This document shows, piece after piece, positions 8,542 through 15,599 of a stretch of 56,526 bases of DNA; position 1 is the first letter of the stretch, and each line of letters starts with the position of its first letter. The position numbers were made by a program, and so were the translations under genes. Location of the stretch: NCBI GenBank assembly GCA_944385475.1, contig CALWXJ010000029.1, forward strand, positions 1-56,526, in the 5' to 3' direction. Origin of the DNA: an uncultured Oscillospiraceae bacterium (lineage in GTDB: Bacteria > Bacillota > Clostridia > Oscillospirales > Oscillospiraceae). The notes beneath the pieces are model-generated. The model ran no database searches. It was not told the origin of the DNA and was given only the letters and a program-made list of their open reading frames with translations.

Positions 8542-9708
8542 TCAGATCACCGGCCCCATGCAATAGATGTCCATGGATTTGCTGTAATAGATGCTCTCGC
8601 CCTTGCACTGCTCACCGGAGAGGGTCCGCAGCAGCTTGGCATACAGCTCCTCCCCCACCTGCTGAATGCTCTTTTCGCCCTTGATGATCAGCCCGGCGTT
8701 GAGGTCCATGTCGTTGATCATATGTTCATAGGTGTTGGGGTTGCCGCAGATCTTGATCACCGGCAGAATGGGGAAGCCCTGGGGGGCGCCCCGCCCGGTG
8801 GAGAAGGTGATGCACTGGGCACCGGCGGCAGCCATCCCGGTGAGGATCTCGATCTCCCGCCCCGGGGTCTCTTTGATCCAAAGGCCCTTGCCCCGGGCCA
8901 TCTCGGCGTAGTCCAGCACGCCCTCAATGGGACGGGACCCGGACTTCATGATGGCACCCAGGGACTTTTCCTCAATGGTGGTGAGGCCCCCGGCGATATT
9001 TCCGGGAGTGGGCTGGCCCTTGCGCATGTCACAGCCCAGGGACTTGGCCCGGTTTTCCATATCCTCCACGATCTTGAGGATCTTCTGCCCCACCTCAGGG
9101 GTGCGGGCCCGGCGTGCCAGAATATGCTCCGCGCCGATGAACTCCGTCACCTCGCCAAAGACCACGGTACCACCCTGGTCCACCACTTTGTCCGCCACAT
9201 ATCCGATGGCGCAGTTGCTGGCAAGGCCAGAGGTGGCGTCAGATCCGCCGCACTTGATCCCCATGACGAAGTGAGTGAGGTCGAAGGGCTGGCGCTGGAG
9301 GCCGGAGATCTCCATGCTCAGGCGCTGGGCCTTTTTGATGCCGTCGGCAATGGCGTTGGCCATACCGCCGATCTCCTGGATCCGGACGATGTCATAGGGC
9401 TTGCCTGTGGCGGCCACCGCCTCCAGCAGCCGGTCCACGTCCGTGCCCTCGCATCCCAGGCTCACCACCAGCACAGCGCCGGCATTGGGATGGCAGGCCA
9501 GGGAGATCAGGGTATCCGTCACCCGCTCCAGATCCGGGGGCAGCTGGCAGCAGCCCTGGTGATGCAGCAGAGGCCGGCAGTTCATCACCTGATTGGCGAT
9601 GGCCTCCACCACCTCATTGGCACACACGACGCTGGGAACGATGGCCACATAATTCCGGGAGCCGGCAGAGCCGTCAGGCCGGAGGTATCCATAAAACTGA
9701 TCTGCCAT
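8542..9708 (-). CDS. UxaA-family (altronate/galactarate dehydratase-type) large subunit
   Basis: 388 residues corresponding to the catalytic C-terminal half of altronate/galactarate dehydratases, which remove water from a sugar acid to give a 2-keto-3-deoxy acid. Seen: YLRPDGSAGSRNYVAIVPSV at the N-terminus, KCGGSDATSGLASNCAIG (usual form ECGGSDAxSG), GNIAGGLTTIEEKSLGA, and CITFSTGRGAPQGFPILPVIK near the end. Start at 9708: AAGGAG is 8 bases upstream and the stop of the small-subunit gene is 4 bases away. Third gene of the larA transcript. The substrate is not determined; altronate and galactarate are only the named family members. Confidence 0.85.
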   Translation of the reverse strand: MADQFYGYLRPDGSAGSRNYVAIVPSVVCANEVVEAIANQVMNCRPLLHHQGCCQLPPDLERVTDTLISLACHPNAGAVLVVSLGCEGTDVDRLLEAVAATGKPYDIVRIQEIGGMANAIADGIKKAQRLSMEISGLQRQPFDLTHFVMGIKCGGSDATSGLASNCAIGYVADKVVDQGGTVVFGEVTEFIGAEHILARRARTPEVGQKILKIVEDMENRAKSLGCDMRKGQPTPGNIAGGLTTIEEKSLGAIMKSGSRPIEGVLDYAEMARGKGLWIKETPGREIEILTGMAAAGAQCITFSTGRGAPQGFPILPVIKICGNPNTYEHMINDMDLNAGLIIKGEKSIQQVGEELYAKLLRTLSGEQCKGESIYYSKSMDIYCMGPVI

Positions 9709-9712
9709 GGTA

Positions 9713-10015
9713 TCACTCCTTCCAGTCGCCGCGGGCCCGGGCGCTGTCCAGGTTGTGGACGTGCACATAGTCTCCCCGCTTGATTTCTTTGGTGGCGATG
9801 CCGATGGACTCGCCGTATTTGCGCACCGTCTCCCCCACCGCGATGTCCCGCAGGGCCACCTTGTGGCCGTAGGGGATATCCTCATGGACAGGAATGGGGT
9901 CGATGCTGCCGTCCCGGGCCATCACCTCCACCGTGTCCCCGGCGCTGACCTGGGCGAAGATGGACGCCACATTGTCCTCGGGATTCACCTGCACCGCCAA
10001 TTTTCTCTCATTCAT
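9713..10015 (-). CDS. UxaA-family SAF-domain small subunit
   Basis: 100 residues matching the N-terminal SAF domain of altronate dehydratase, split here from the large subunit: AVQVNPEDNVASIFAQVSAG, then IPYGHKVALRDIAVGETVRKYGESIG, with the HKVAL..I..G..V.KYG.xIG pattern of the family. It probably forms the lid or substrate-binding part of the dehydratase. I chose the second ATG (10015), which has AAGGAG 10 bases upstream. The first ATG (10024) overlaps the larA stop as ATGA but has only one base after the ribosome site, so a 103-residue form is possible. Confidence 0.8.
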   Translation of the reverse strand: MNERKLAVQVNPEDNVASIFAQVSAGDTVEVMARDGSIDPIPVHEDIPYGHKVALRDIAVGETVRKYGESIGIATKEIKRGDYVHVHNLDSARARGDWKE

Positions 10016-10020
10016 GGGAA

Positions 10021-11307
10021 TCATTCTCCTTCCTTTCCCTCCCGCACGATGACGGACACGCCGTCCGGGATAACGGTGACGGAGGCGTCAGGGCCCTTGA
10101 TGGCAAAGGCCTTTTCCAGGGCCTCGTCAAAATCCCGGGCAGCCATAAAGCCCAGGGACTCGATCTCCTCTTTGGCCATGTGCTGGGAGACGATGATGAT
10201 GGGGTGGCGGAGCATCAGCTTAGAATAGATCTGGGCGCACCACTGCTCCGGGATGGATTCCTTGGGGGGGATCGCCTCCACCGTCTCCTTGATCTTCTGG
10301 GCGGACCCCAGGCGCATCAGCTTTTCAAAGTTGGTGCCTCCCACGCCGTCACACAGGGAAGCCCCCATGATGATGACGCCGTCCTCCCCGGCGCAGGCCG
10401 CCGCCGTGGACGCCCCCTTGGGGGACTGGTAGAGGTTTTGATCCAGGGGATAACCGCTGTTGGTGGTGATGACGATATCGCTGGTGACCTTGTCCACGCC
10501 GCACATGTCCGAGACGAACTGGCAGCCCCGGGCGTGGGCCTCCACGCAGTCTCCGGCAAAGGCGGCCACGATGTGCTTTTCCGCATCCATGGCCACATTT
10601 AAAATAAAGGCCAGACCCACCTTCCGGGCGGCAAACTCCATGTCTTCGTGGATGGGGTTGCCCCGGAGGACGCCGGTGGTGGCGTAGGGAGAGGCAATGG
10701 CTTTGGCAGAGTGATTTTCATTGACGGTCTCCGCTGAGCAGATGGCCGGCAGGATGCTCTTGCGGCCGCCGCTGAAGCCTGCGAAGAAATGGGGCTCGAT
10801 AAAGCCCTCCGCCACGATGAGATCGCTCTCCACCGCCAGGTGGTTGACGCTCAGCCCCGCCCCGGAGGGCAGCTCACAGACATAGTGCATGTCCTGGGCG
10901 GCAAAGGCGTCATGGACAACGATGTGCTCATGCTCCACAATCTCCTGGCCGAAGCGCCCCAGCAGTTCTTCCTGGGTGGTGGGGCGATGGAGCCCGGTCC
11001 CGATGAGGATGGTGATCTCCGCCTGGGGATTGCCCCGGCGGATTTCCTCCAACAACATGGGCATGGTGATGGAGGAGGGCATGCTGCGGGTGTGGTCGGA
11101 GGTAATGACCAGCACTTTCTGCTTGCCCTGCACCATCTCCCGCAGGGGCGGAGTACCGATGGGGTGGTCCAGCGCCTCCCGGACCACATCCCCTTCCGGC
11201 TTATCGGCCCGGAATTGCTCAGCCTTGTTCACCAATACATGGGCCAGGTTCTGATCCGGCACGTGCAGGGGCAAGGTCCCTTTGTAATAAGGCAACTGAA
11301 AATCCAT
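10021..11307 (-). CDS. larA: LarA-family nickel-pincer racemase/epimerase
   Basis: 428 residues of the LarA superfamily, which racemises or epimerises 2-hydroxy acids with a nickel-pincer nucleotide. Compared with L. plantarum LarA every key position is present with a uniform -1 offset: Asp71 and Arg74 (SDHTRSMPSS), His107 (GTGLHRPT), His173 (EPHFFAGF), the cofactor-bearing Lys183 (GGRKSILP) and nickel-ligand His199 (NENHS). It is therefore probably active. It is first in an operon with both UxaA-type dehydratase subunits, suggesting C2 inversion of a sugar or hydroxy acid before dehydration. The cofactor-making genes larB, larC and larE are not in this window. The promoter and a long leader with an inverted repeat lie upstream. 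Confidence 0.88.
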   Translation of the reverse strand: MDFQLPYYKGTLPLHVPDQNLAHVLVNKAEQFRADKPEGDVVREALDHPIGTPPLREMVQGKQKVLVITSDHTRSMPSSITMPMLLEEIRRGNPQAEITILIGTGLHRPTTQEELLGRFGQEIVEHEHIVVHDAFAAQDMHYVCELPSGAGLSVNHLAVESDLIVAEGFIEPHFFAGFSGGRKSILPAICSAETVNENHSAKAIASPYATTGVLRGNPIHEDMEFAARKVGLAFILNVAMDAEKHIVAAFAGDCVEAHARGCQFVSDMCGVDKVTSDIVITTNSGYPLDQNLYQSPKGASTAAACAGEDGVIIMGASLCDGVGGTNFEKLMRLGSAQKIKETVEAIPPKESIPEQWCAQIYSKLMLRHPIIIVSQHMAKEEIESLGFMAARDFDEALEKAFAIKGPDASVTVIPDGVSVIVREGKEGE

Positions 11308-11322
11308 ATGTAATGCTCCTTT

Positions 11323-11346
11323 TGCAAAGATCCGACATGCTTTGCA
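11323..11346. promoter_or_regulatory. Inverted repeat in the larA leader
   Basis: TGCAAAG - 10 bases - CTTTGCA, perfect 7-bp arms, between the larA promoter and its ribosome site. It could be an operator for one of the GntR regulators or an RNA stem. Confidence 0.4.
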
Positions 11347-11374
11347 CCTATTTGTGTTTTTTTAGTACATTTAT

Positions 11375-11404
11375 ATTGTAGTTCTGCCACCGGATTTTTG
11401 TCAA
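11375..11404 (-). promoter_or_regulatory. Promoter of the larA-uxaA operon
   Basis: On the minus strand TTGACA (11399-11404), 18-base spacer, TACAAT (11375-11380). A partial dyad TACA-N7-TGTA (11366-11380) overlaps the -10 element and is a possible repressor site. The leader is about 60 bases. Confidence 0.7.
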
Positions 11405-11454
11405 TCCATAGTTCTCATAAAAACCACCCCGCTTTTTATAGGAATTGTCAAAGA

Positions 11455-11488
11455 ACCCGCCGGCGGGCGCGATGCCCATCCGGCGGGT
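11455..11488 (-). terminator. Terminator of the minus-strand GntR gene
   Basis: 9-bp stem ACCCGCCGG / CCGGCGGGT six bases after the stop codon. Only TTCTTT follows on the minus strand, so strength is uncertain. Confidence 0.6.
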
Positions 11489-11493
11489 CCTCC

Positions 11494-12177
11494 TTACGGC
11501 GTCTCCTTCTTGTCGCAGGCGCTTTGTTTTTTCAAAAGGTACAGCACATTTTCCATGGCCTCATCCAGATGGTGGCGCATCACCGCCACGGCTGCAGAGA
11601 TATTCCGGGTCAACATCCCGTCGATCATGCCGATATGCTCGTCAATGGAGGCCTCGTACCGGTCCCGGGTGCTCAGGGAGAGCAGCCGCACCGACTGCAG
11701 CACGCTGTACAGCCGCTCGATCAGCTCCTTCAAAAAGAGGTTCCCGCTGAAGTCCACAATGGTATTGTGCAGCTCGATATCCAGAGCGATATACTCCTCC
11801 ATGTCCTCATAGGTACGAAAGGCCTCCAGCTTGGCCCGGAGGGAGACAAGATGCCGCTCCTCCGTCTGGCCCAGGCGAGGGATCGCCTGCTCCAGGGCAA
11901 AGCACTCCAGCAGCGTGCGCACCTGGAAGATGTCCTTGACATACTCCGCTGTCAAGACCTTGACCACCAGCCCCTTGCCGCCGCTTTCCAGCAGTCCGTC
12001 CTCCCGAAGGAGCTTCAGCGCCTCCCGCACCGGGGTGCGGCTGACGCCGAACAACTCTGCCAGGTCATTTTCCTGCAGATGAGACCCCTGGGGCAGCTGG
12101 CCGGTGATGATCATGGAGCGAATGCTCTCATATACCTGCTCCCGAATGGTTTTGATCTTGGGTACGGGCAAGTCCAT
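11494..12177 (-). CDS. GntR-family (FCD) transcriptional regulator
   Basis: 227 residues. The winged helix-turn-helix is seen in REQVYESIRSMIITGQLPQG, DLAELFGVSRTPVREALKLL and DGLLESGGKGLVVKVLT. The FCD ligand domain follows, with its conserved metal/ligand residues in ALDIELHNTIVDFSGN and late EHIGMIDGMLTRN...MRHHL. FCD regulators typically sense small organic acids. Start at 12177 for its AAGGAGG site 8 bases upstream. It is read away from a second GntR gene and towards the larA operon, which it most plausibly controls together with its own promoter; the direct target is inferred from position. Confidence 0.88.
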   Translation of the reverse strand: MDLPVPKIKTIREQVYESIRSMIITGQLPQGSHLQENDLAELFGVSRTPVREALKLLREDGLLESGGKGLVVKVLTAEYVKDIFQVRTLLECFALEQAIPRLGQTEERHLVSLRAKLEAFRTYEDMEEYIALDIELHNTIVDFSGNLFLKELIERLYSVLQSVRLLSLSTRDRYEASIDEHIGMIDGMLTRNISAAVAVMRHHLDEAMENVLYLLKKQSACDKKETP

Positions 12178-12208
12178 CGCTCCACCCTCCTTCTTTTTCC
12201 TGGTTTTC

Positions 12209-12237
12209 ATTATACCGTTCCCCTGCAAAAATATCAA
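12209..12237 (-). promoter_or_regulatory. Promoter of the minus-strand GntR gene
   Basis: TTGATA (12232-12237), 17-base spacer, perfect TATAAT (12209-12214) on the minus strand. It lies back-to-back with the plus-strand promoter 8 bases away. Confidence 0.8.
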
Positions 12238-12245
12238 GAAAAGAG

Positions 12246-12274
12246 TTGTGCCTCATGGCGGCATGTGGTACACT
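12246..12274 (+). promoter_or_regulatory. Promoter of the plus-strand GntR gene
   Basis: TTGTGC (12246-12251), 17-base spacer, TACACT (12269-12274). About 100 bases of leader containing GC-rich complementary segments precede the TTG start. Confidence 0.5.
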
Positions 12275-12380
12275 AACTTGGGATTTCACAATGTCCTCCC
12301 GCCGCAAGGGGCGGGAGGGCGCGCCCTCTTCCCAGAGAGAAAACGGGCCGGCAGCCGCGCCGGCTATTGAGGTGATAGAT

Positions 12381-13067
12381 TTGGAAAGCATAACTCCTTC
12401 CCAGCCCCGCAAGACCCTCTCCCGCCAAGTGCTGGAGTCCATTGAGCAGTGGATCCTGGAGCGGAAGCTGGGTCCCGGGGACATCCTGCCCACGGAGGTG
12501 CAGATCGCCGAAGAACTGCAGGTGAGCAAAAGCAGCGTCCGGGAGGCCATCAAAATGCTGGAGGTCTTAGGCGTGGTGGAGATCCGCCGGGGCCTTTGCA
12601 CCGTGATCAGTGCCAACCCTGAACAGGGGTATATGAACGTGCTGCTCTCCCATTTCTATCTCAACAGCGGCACTCCCCAGGAGGCCCGGGCCTTCCGCAA
12701 TACCATCGAGGTGGCGTATACCTGTCTGGCCATTGAAGAGGCAACAGACGCGGATCTGGAAGCCCTGCGCTCCTGCCTGGAGGAGTTCCGCCGCAAGGTC
12801 CGGGACGGCTCCGTCACCGCGGCGGACGACATCGCTTTCCACAACCAGATCCTGGAGTCCACCCACAACTCCTTCCTCATCGGCCTTGGAAAAGCCCTCA
12901 ACGCCCTGTTCCGCAACTCCATTGAGCTCTCCCTGCACCAAAACCCCCAGACAGCCCTTGCCGACCACGAGGCCATCTACCAGGCCATCATCCAGCGCAA
13001 CAAGGGCGCTGCCTCGGACGCTGTCCGCCGCAGCGCCGAGGGCTGGGCAAACTTCTTGTCTTTATAA
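12381..13067 (+). CDS. GntR-family (FadR/FCD) transcriptional regulator
   Basis: 228 residues. DNA-binding part: LSRQVLESIEQWILERKLGP, then EVQIAEELQVSKSSVREAIK and LEVLGVVEIRRGLCTVI. The effector domain is all-helical with DIAFHNQILESTHNSFL, the FCD histidine segment, and a late ADHEAIYQAIIQRN. Start: TTG at 12381, with GAGGTGA ending 5 bases upstream and in frame with the domain; an ATG-started longer form would add ~45 non-family residues from the leader. It ends in a terminator and is followed by the KARI-like and glycerate kinase genes, which it may control. The pair of divergent FCD regulators suggests that two effectors are sensed. Confidence 0.82.
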   Translation: MESITPSQPRKTLSRQVLESIEQWILERKLGPGDILPTEVQIAEELQVSKSSVREAIKMLEVLGVVEIRRGLCTVISANPEQGYMNVLLSHFYLNSGTPQEARAFRNTIEVAYTCLAIEEATDADLEALRSCLEEFRRKVRDGSVTAADDIAFHNQILESTHNSFLIGLGKALNALFRNSIELSLHQNPQTALADHEAIYQAIIQRNKGAASDAVRRSAEGWANFLSL

Positions 13068-13085
13068 CGCCTGCCCCTCGGGGCT

Positions 13086-13132
13086 GCTGCGGCCTCTGTA
13101 TCCCTTGGGGGAACAGGGCCGCAGCCTTTTTT
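13086..13132 (+). terminator. Terminator after the plus-strand GntR gene
   Basis: 9-bp stem GCTGCGGCC / GGCCGCAGC followed by CTTTTTTG. It separates the regulator from the KARI-like transcription unit. Confidence 0.8.
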
Positions 13133-13164
13133 GTTTAAAATGCAATATTTTTTTCAAAACACTA

Positions 13165-13192
13165 TTGACAATTTGTAGTTTTATGATATGCT
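13165..13192 (+). promoter_or_regulatory. Promoter of the KARI-like gene
   Basis: Perfect TTGACA (13165-13170), 16-base spacer, TATGCT (13187-13192). The surrounding sequence is much more AT-rich than its neighbours. Confidence 0.7.
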
Positions 13193-13198
13193 TTACTC

Positions 13199-13215
13199 AT
13201 CAGATGTCTTATGTC
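13199..13215. promoter_or_regulatory. Operator candidate at the KARI-like transcription start
   Basis: ATCAGATGTCTTATGTC, starting seven bases after the -10 element. It matches the site at the C-S lyase start point (8433-8449) at 14 of 17 positions. Confidence 0.5.
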
Positions 13216-13263
13216 GTAACCAAAGACGGTACATCAAACCAGCATCCAACTGCCGAAGCATCG

Positions 13264-13281
13264 TTACAAAACAATTTGTAA
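13264..13281. promoter_or_regulatory. Second inverted repeat in the KARI-like leader
   Basis: TTACAAA-ACAA-TTTGTAA, perfect 7-bp arms, immediately before the AAAGGAG ribosome site. Possible regulator binding site, or a stem that affects ribosome access. Confidence 0.4.
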
Positions 13282-13298
13282 AAAGGAGCACGATTATC

Positions 13299-14294
13299 AT
13301 GGGTAAGGTTTATTACGATCAGGACGGCCACATCGAGGCCATCAAGGACAAAGTCGTCGCCATCATCGGCTACGGCAACCAGGGCCGTTCTCAGGCTCTG
13401 AACATGCGGGATTCCGGCATGGAGCACATCATCGTGGGCAACATCCATGACGAATCCTGGAACACCGCCAACGAAGACGGCTTCCCCACCTATTCCATCG
13501 CCGAGGCCGCCAAGAAGGCCGATATCCTCTTCCTGCTGCTGCCGGACGAGGTTGCTCCCGAGATCTATGAAAAGGACATCGCTCCCAATCTGCATCCCGG
13601 TGCCGCACTGAACTTTGCCTCCGGCTACAACATTACTTACGGCTTCATCAAGCCCGCCGCTGATTTGGATGTCATCATGGTGGCTCCCCGGATGATCGGC
13701 AAGGGCGTGCGGGAGACCTATGAAAACGGCACCGGCTTTCCCACCTTCCTGGTGGTGAATCAGGATGCCACCGGCCATGCCAAGGAGATCGCCGTGGCCC
13801 TGGCTAAGGCCCTGGGCTCCACCAAGGCCGGCGCCATTGAGGTCACCTTCAATGACGAGACCTATCTCGACCTCATGAGCGAGCAGGCCATTTGGCCCCT
13901 GATCATGAACGTCATGGTCACCGCTTTCAACTTCTTTGAGGAGAAGGGCCTGCCTGCAGAGGCCATCCTCACGGAGATGTACATGTCCAAAGAGCCCATG
14001 GTCATGATGGAGAAGATGGCCGATGTGGGTCTTTTCAAGCAGCTGCCCATGCACAGCCGCACCAGCCAGTATGGCCAGATGTCCCGGTTCAAGATGGTGG
14101 ACAATTCCTCCATGCGCAAGTTCATCGAAGAGCAGTACAACAGCATCGTCAGCGGCGCCTTTGCCCACGAGTGGGAGAAGGTCAAGGCCAACGACATGAA
14201 GGAGTTCAACGAGCTGTGGGCTGAAGTGGATGAGCTGCCCATCTCCAAGGTGGAGGCCGAGGTCCGCAAGAATCTCTCCGGCGGCAAGAACTAA
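13299..14294 (+). CDS. Ketol-acid reductoisomerase homologue lacking key catalytic residues
   Basis: 331 residues, aligning along its length with class I KARI (IlvC). The NAD(P)-binding loop IIGYGNQGRSQALNMRDSG (from residue 22) is intact. The first metal pair is kept (Asp191 and Glu195 in DLMSE). However, the catalytic His of AHGFNIHYG is Ser108 (ASGYNITYG), the APKGPGH motif is APRMIGK (Lys to Arg131, His lost), and the second Glu of ExxxE is Ser230. Acetohydroxy-acid isomeroreductase activity is therefore unlikely. No ilvB, ilvN, ilvD or leu genes are nearby. With glycerate kinase downstream, a reductase or dehydrogenase acting on another hydroxy/keto acid is more plausible. Start at 13299 with AAAGGAG upstream. 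Confidence 0.75.
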   Translation: MGKVYYDQDGHIEAIKDKVVAIIGYGNQGRSQALNMRDSGMEHIIVGNIHDESWNTANEDGFPTYSIAEAAKKADILFLLLPDEVAPEIYEKDIAPNLHPGAALNFASGYNITYGFIKPAADLDVIMVAPRMIGKGVRETYENGTGFPTFLVVNQDATGHAKEIAVALAKALGSTKAGAIEVTFNDETYLDLMSEQAIWPLIMNVMVTAFNFFEEKGLPAEAILTEMYMSKEPMVMMEKMADVGLFKQLPMHSRTSQYGQMSRFKMVDNSSMRKFIEEQYNSIVSGAFAHEWEKVKANDMKEFNELWAEVDELPISKVEAEVRKNLSGGKN

Positions 14295-14312
14295 GTTTAT
14301 ACACCGTTTCAC

Positions 14313-14349
14313 GGGGCCGGCGCGCGGAAAGCGGCCGGCCCCCATTTTC
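14313..14349 (+). terminator. GC-rich hairpin between KARI-like and glycerate kinase genes
   Basis: 9-bp stem GGGGCCGGC / GCCGGCCCC followed by CATTTTCT. It may reduce read-through and set a lower level of the kinase. Confidence 0.45.
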
Positions 14350-14382
14350 TCCCAGGCGGGAGATCCATTGGGAGGGTTTATT

Positions 14383-15513
14383 ATGAAGCACATCATCATC
14401 GCGCCGGACTCCTTCAAAGGGACCCTGTCCGCCCAGGACATCTGTGAGATCGAAAAAAAGGTGGTTTTGCGCCACCTTCCCGACGCTGTGGTCCACACCA
14501 TCCCCATGTCTGACGGAGGTGAGGGGATGGTGGCCTCCTATCTGCGCTTTTTAGGAGGACGGGAAGTCCGCCTTTGCGTCACCGGGCCCATGGGTCAGCC
14601 GGTGGAGGCGGTATACGGCATCCTGCCTGACGGCAGCGCAGTGATGGAAATGGCGGCGGCAGCGGGCCTTCCCCTGGTGGAGGGGGAGAAAAACCCCCTT
14701 CAGGCCACCACTTACGGTGTGGGAGAGATGCTCCTCCATGCCCAGAGCCAGGGCGTGCGCAAAATCCTCCTGGGACTGGGGGGCAGCGCCACCAACGACT
14801 GCGGCATCGGCATGGCCGCGGCCCTGGGCTTTTCCTTCCTGGATCAGGAGGGCCGGCCCGTGGAGCCCCTGGCGGGAAATATGGGGCGCATCCACCAGAT
14901 CCTCCCCCCCAAAACGCCCCTTTCCTTTACCGTCACCGCCGCCTGCGATGTGAATAACCCCCTCACCGGGCCCAATGGCGCCACCTACATCTTCGGCCCC
15001 CAAAAAGGCGCCACGCCGGAGAAGCTGGGAATCCTGGAAGAGGGCGCCTGCCACATGGCCGCGCTGTTCCGGCAGCAGTTGGGGGCGGATGTGGAACAGG
15101 CTCCGGGAGCCGGTGCTGCCGGAGGCATGGGGGCCGCCGTGCTGGCCTTTTTAAAAGGCACTCTGCGGCCCGGCATTGACCTTTTGCTGGACGCCGCTGG
15201 GTTTGATACGCTTTTGCAGGATGCGGACCTGGTCCTCACCGGCGAGGGGCGCATCGACCATCAAAGCGTCCGGGGCAAGGTGCCCATGGGGGTGGGGATC
15301 CGGTGCAAAGCCCGGGGTGTCCCCTGTGTGGCCCTGTGCGGCTCCATTGGCTCCGGGGCAGAGGCCGTGTACGACTGTGGCATCACCGCTATTTTCAGCG
15401 CCGTCAAAGGTCCCACCACCATGGAGGCCATTGCACAGACCTGCCATCAGGATCTGGCGGATCTCACCGACGCAGTGCTGCGCCTGCTGCTCTCCCACTC
15501 TGACAGGCGCTGA
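14383..15513 (+). CDS. Glycerate kinase (GarK/GlxK family)
   Basis: 376 residues, usual family length. The N-terminus MKHIIIAPDSFKGTLSAQDI and IPMSDGGEGMV are family signatures, as are LLGLGGSATNDCGIGMAAALG, APGAGAAGGMGAAVLAFL and the late LTGEGRIDHQSVRGKVPMGV. It phosphorylates D-glycerate to phosphoglycerate, the last step of galactarate/glucarate and glyoxylate routes. It has GGGAGG 7 bases upstream and lies 88 bases after the KARI-like gene with a hairpin between. This order mirrors reductase-then-glycerate kinase pairs such as garR-garK, which supports an oxidoreductase role for the upstream gene. Confidence 0.92.
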   Translation: MKHIIIAPDSFKGTLSAQDICEIEKKVVLRHLPDAVVHTIPMSDGGEGMVASYLRFLGGREVRLCVTGPMGQPVEAVYGILPDGSAVMEMAAAAGLPLVEGEKNPLQATTYGVGEMLLHAQSQGVRKILLGLGGSATNDCGIGMAAALGFSFLDQEGRPVEPLAGNMGRIHQILPPKTPLSFTVTAACDVNNPLTGPNGATYIFGPQKGATPEKLGILEEGACHMAALFRQQLGADVEQAPGAGAAGGMGAAVLAFLKGTLRPGIDLLLDAAGFDTLLQDADLVLTGEGRIDHQSVRGKVPMGVGIRCKARGVPCVALCGSIGSGAEAVYDCGITAIFSAVKGPTTMEAIAQTCHQDLADLTDAVLRLLLSHSDRR

Positions 15514-15550
15514 GAGCAAAGGGCCCTCCCCCCAGCCGTCTTTTTCCGCA

Positions 15551-15592
15551 AAAAAGGAGAGCCGCCCCTAAAAGGGGCGGCTCTCCTTTTTA
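15551..15592. terminator. Bidirectional terminator
   Basis: Stem AAAAAGGAGAGCCGCCCC / GGGGCGGCTCTCCTTTTT with a short AT-rich loop, between the convergent glycerate kinase and M20 genes. Confidence 0.92.
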
Positions 15593-15599
15593 TACTGTT

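Noticed and set aside
13188-13298. Longer N-terminus for the KARI-like protein
   Set aside because: The extension covers the promoter -10, the operator-like site and the inverted repeat, and matches no family member; the ATG at 13299 has a good ribosome site.
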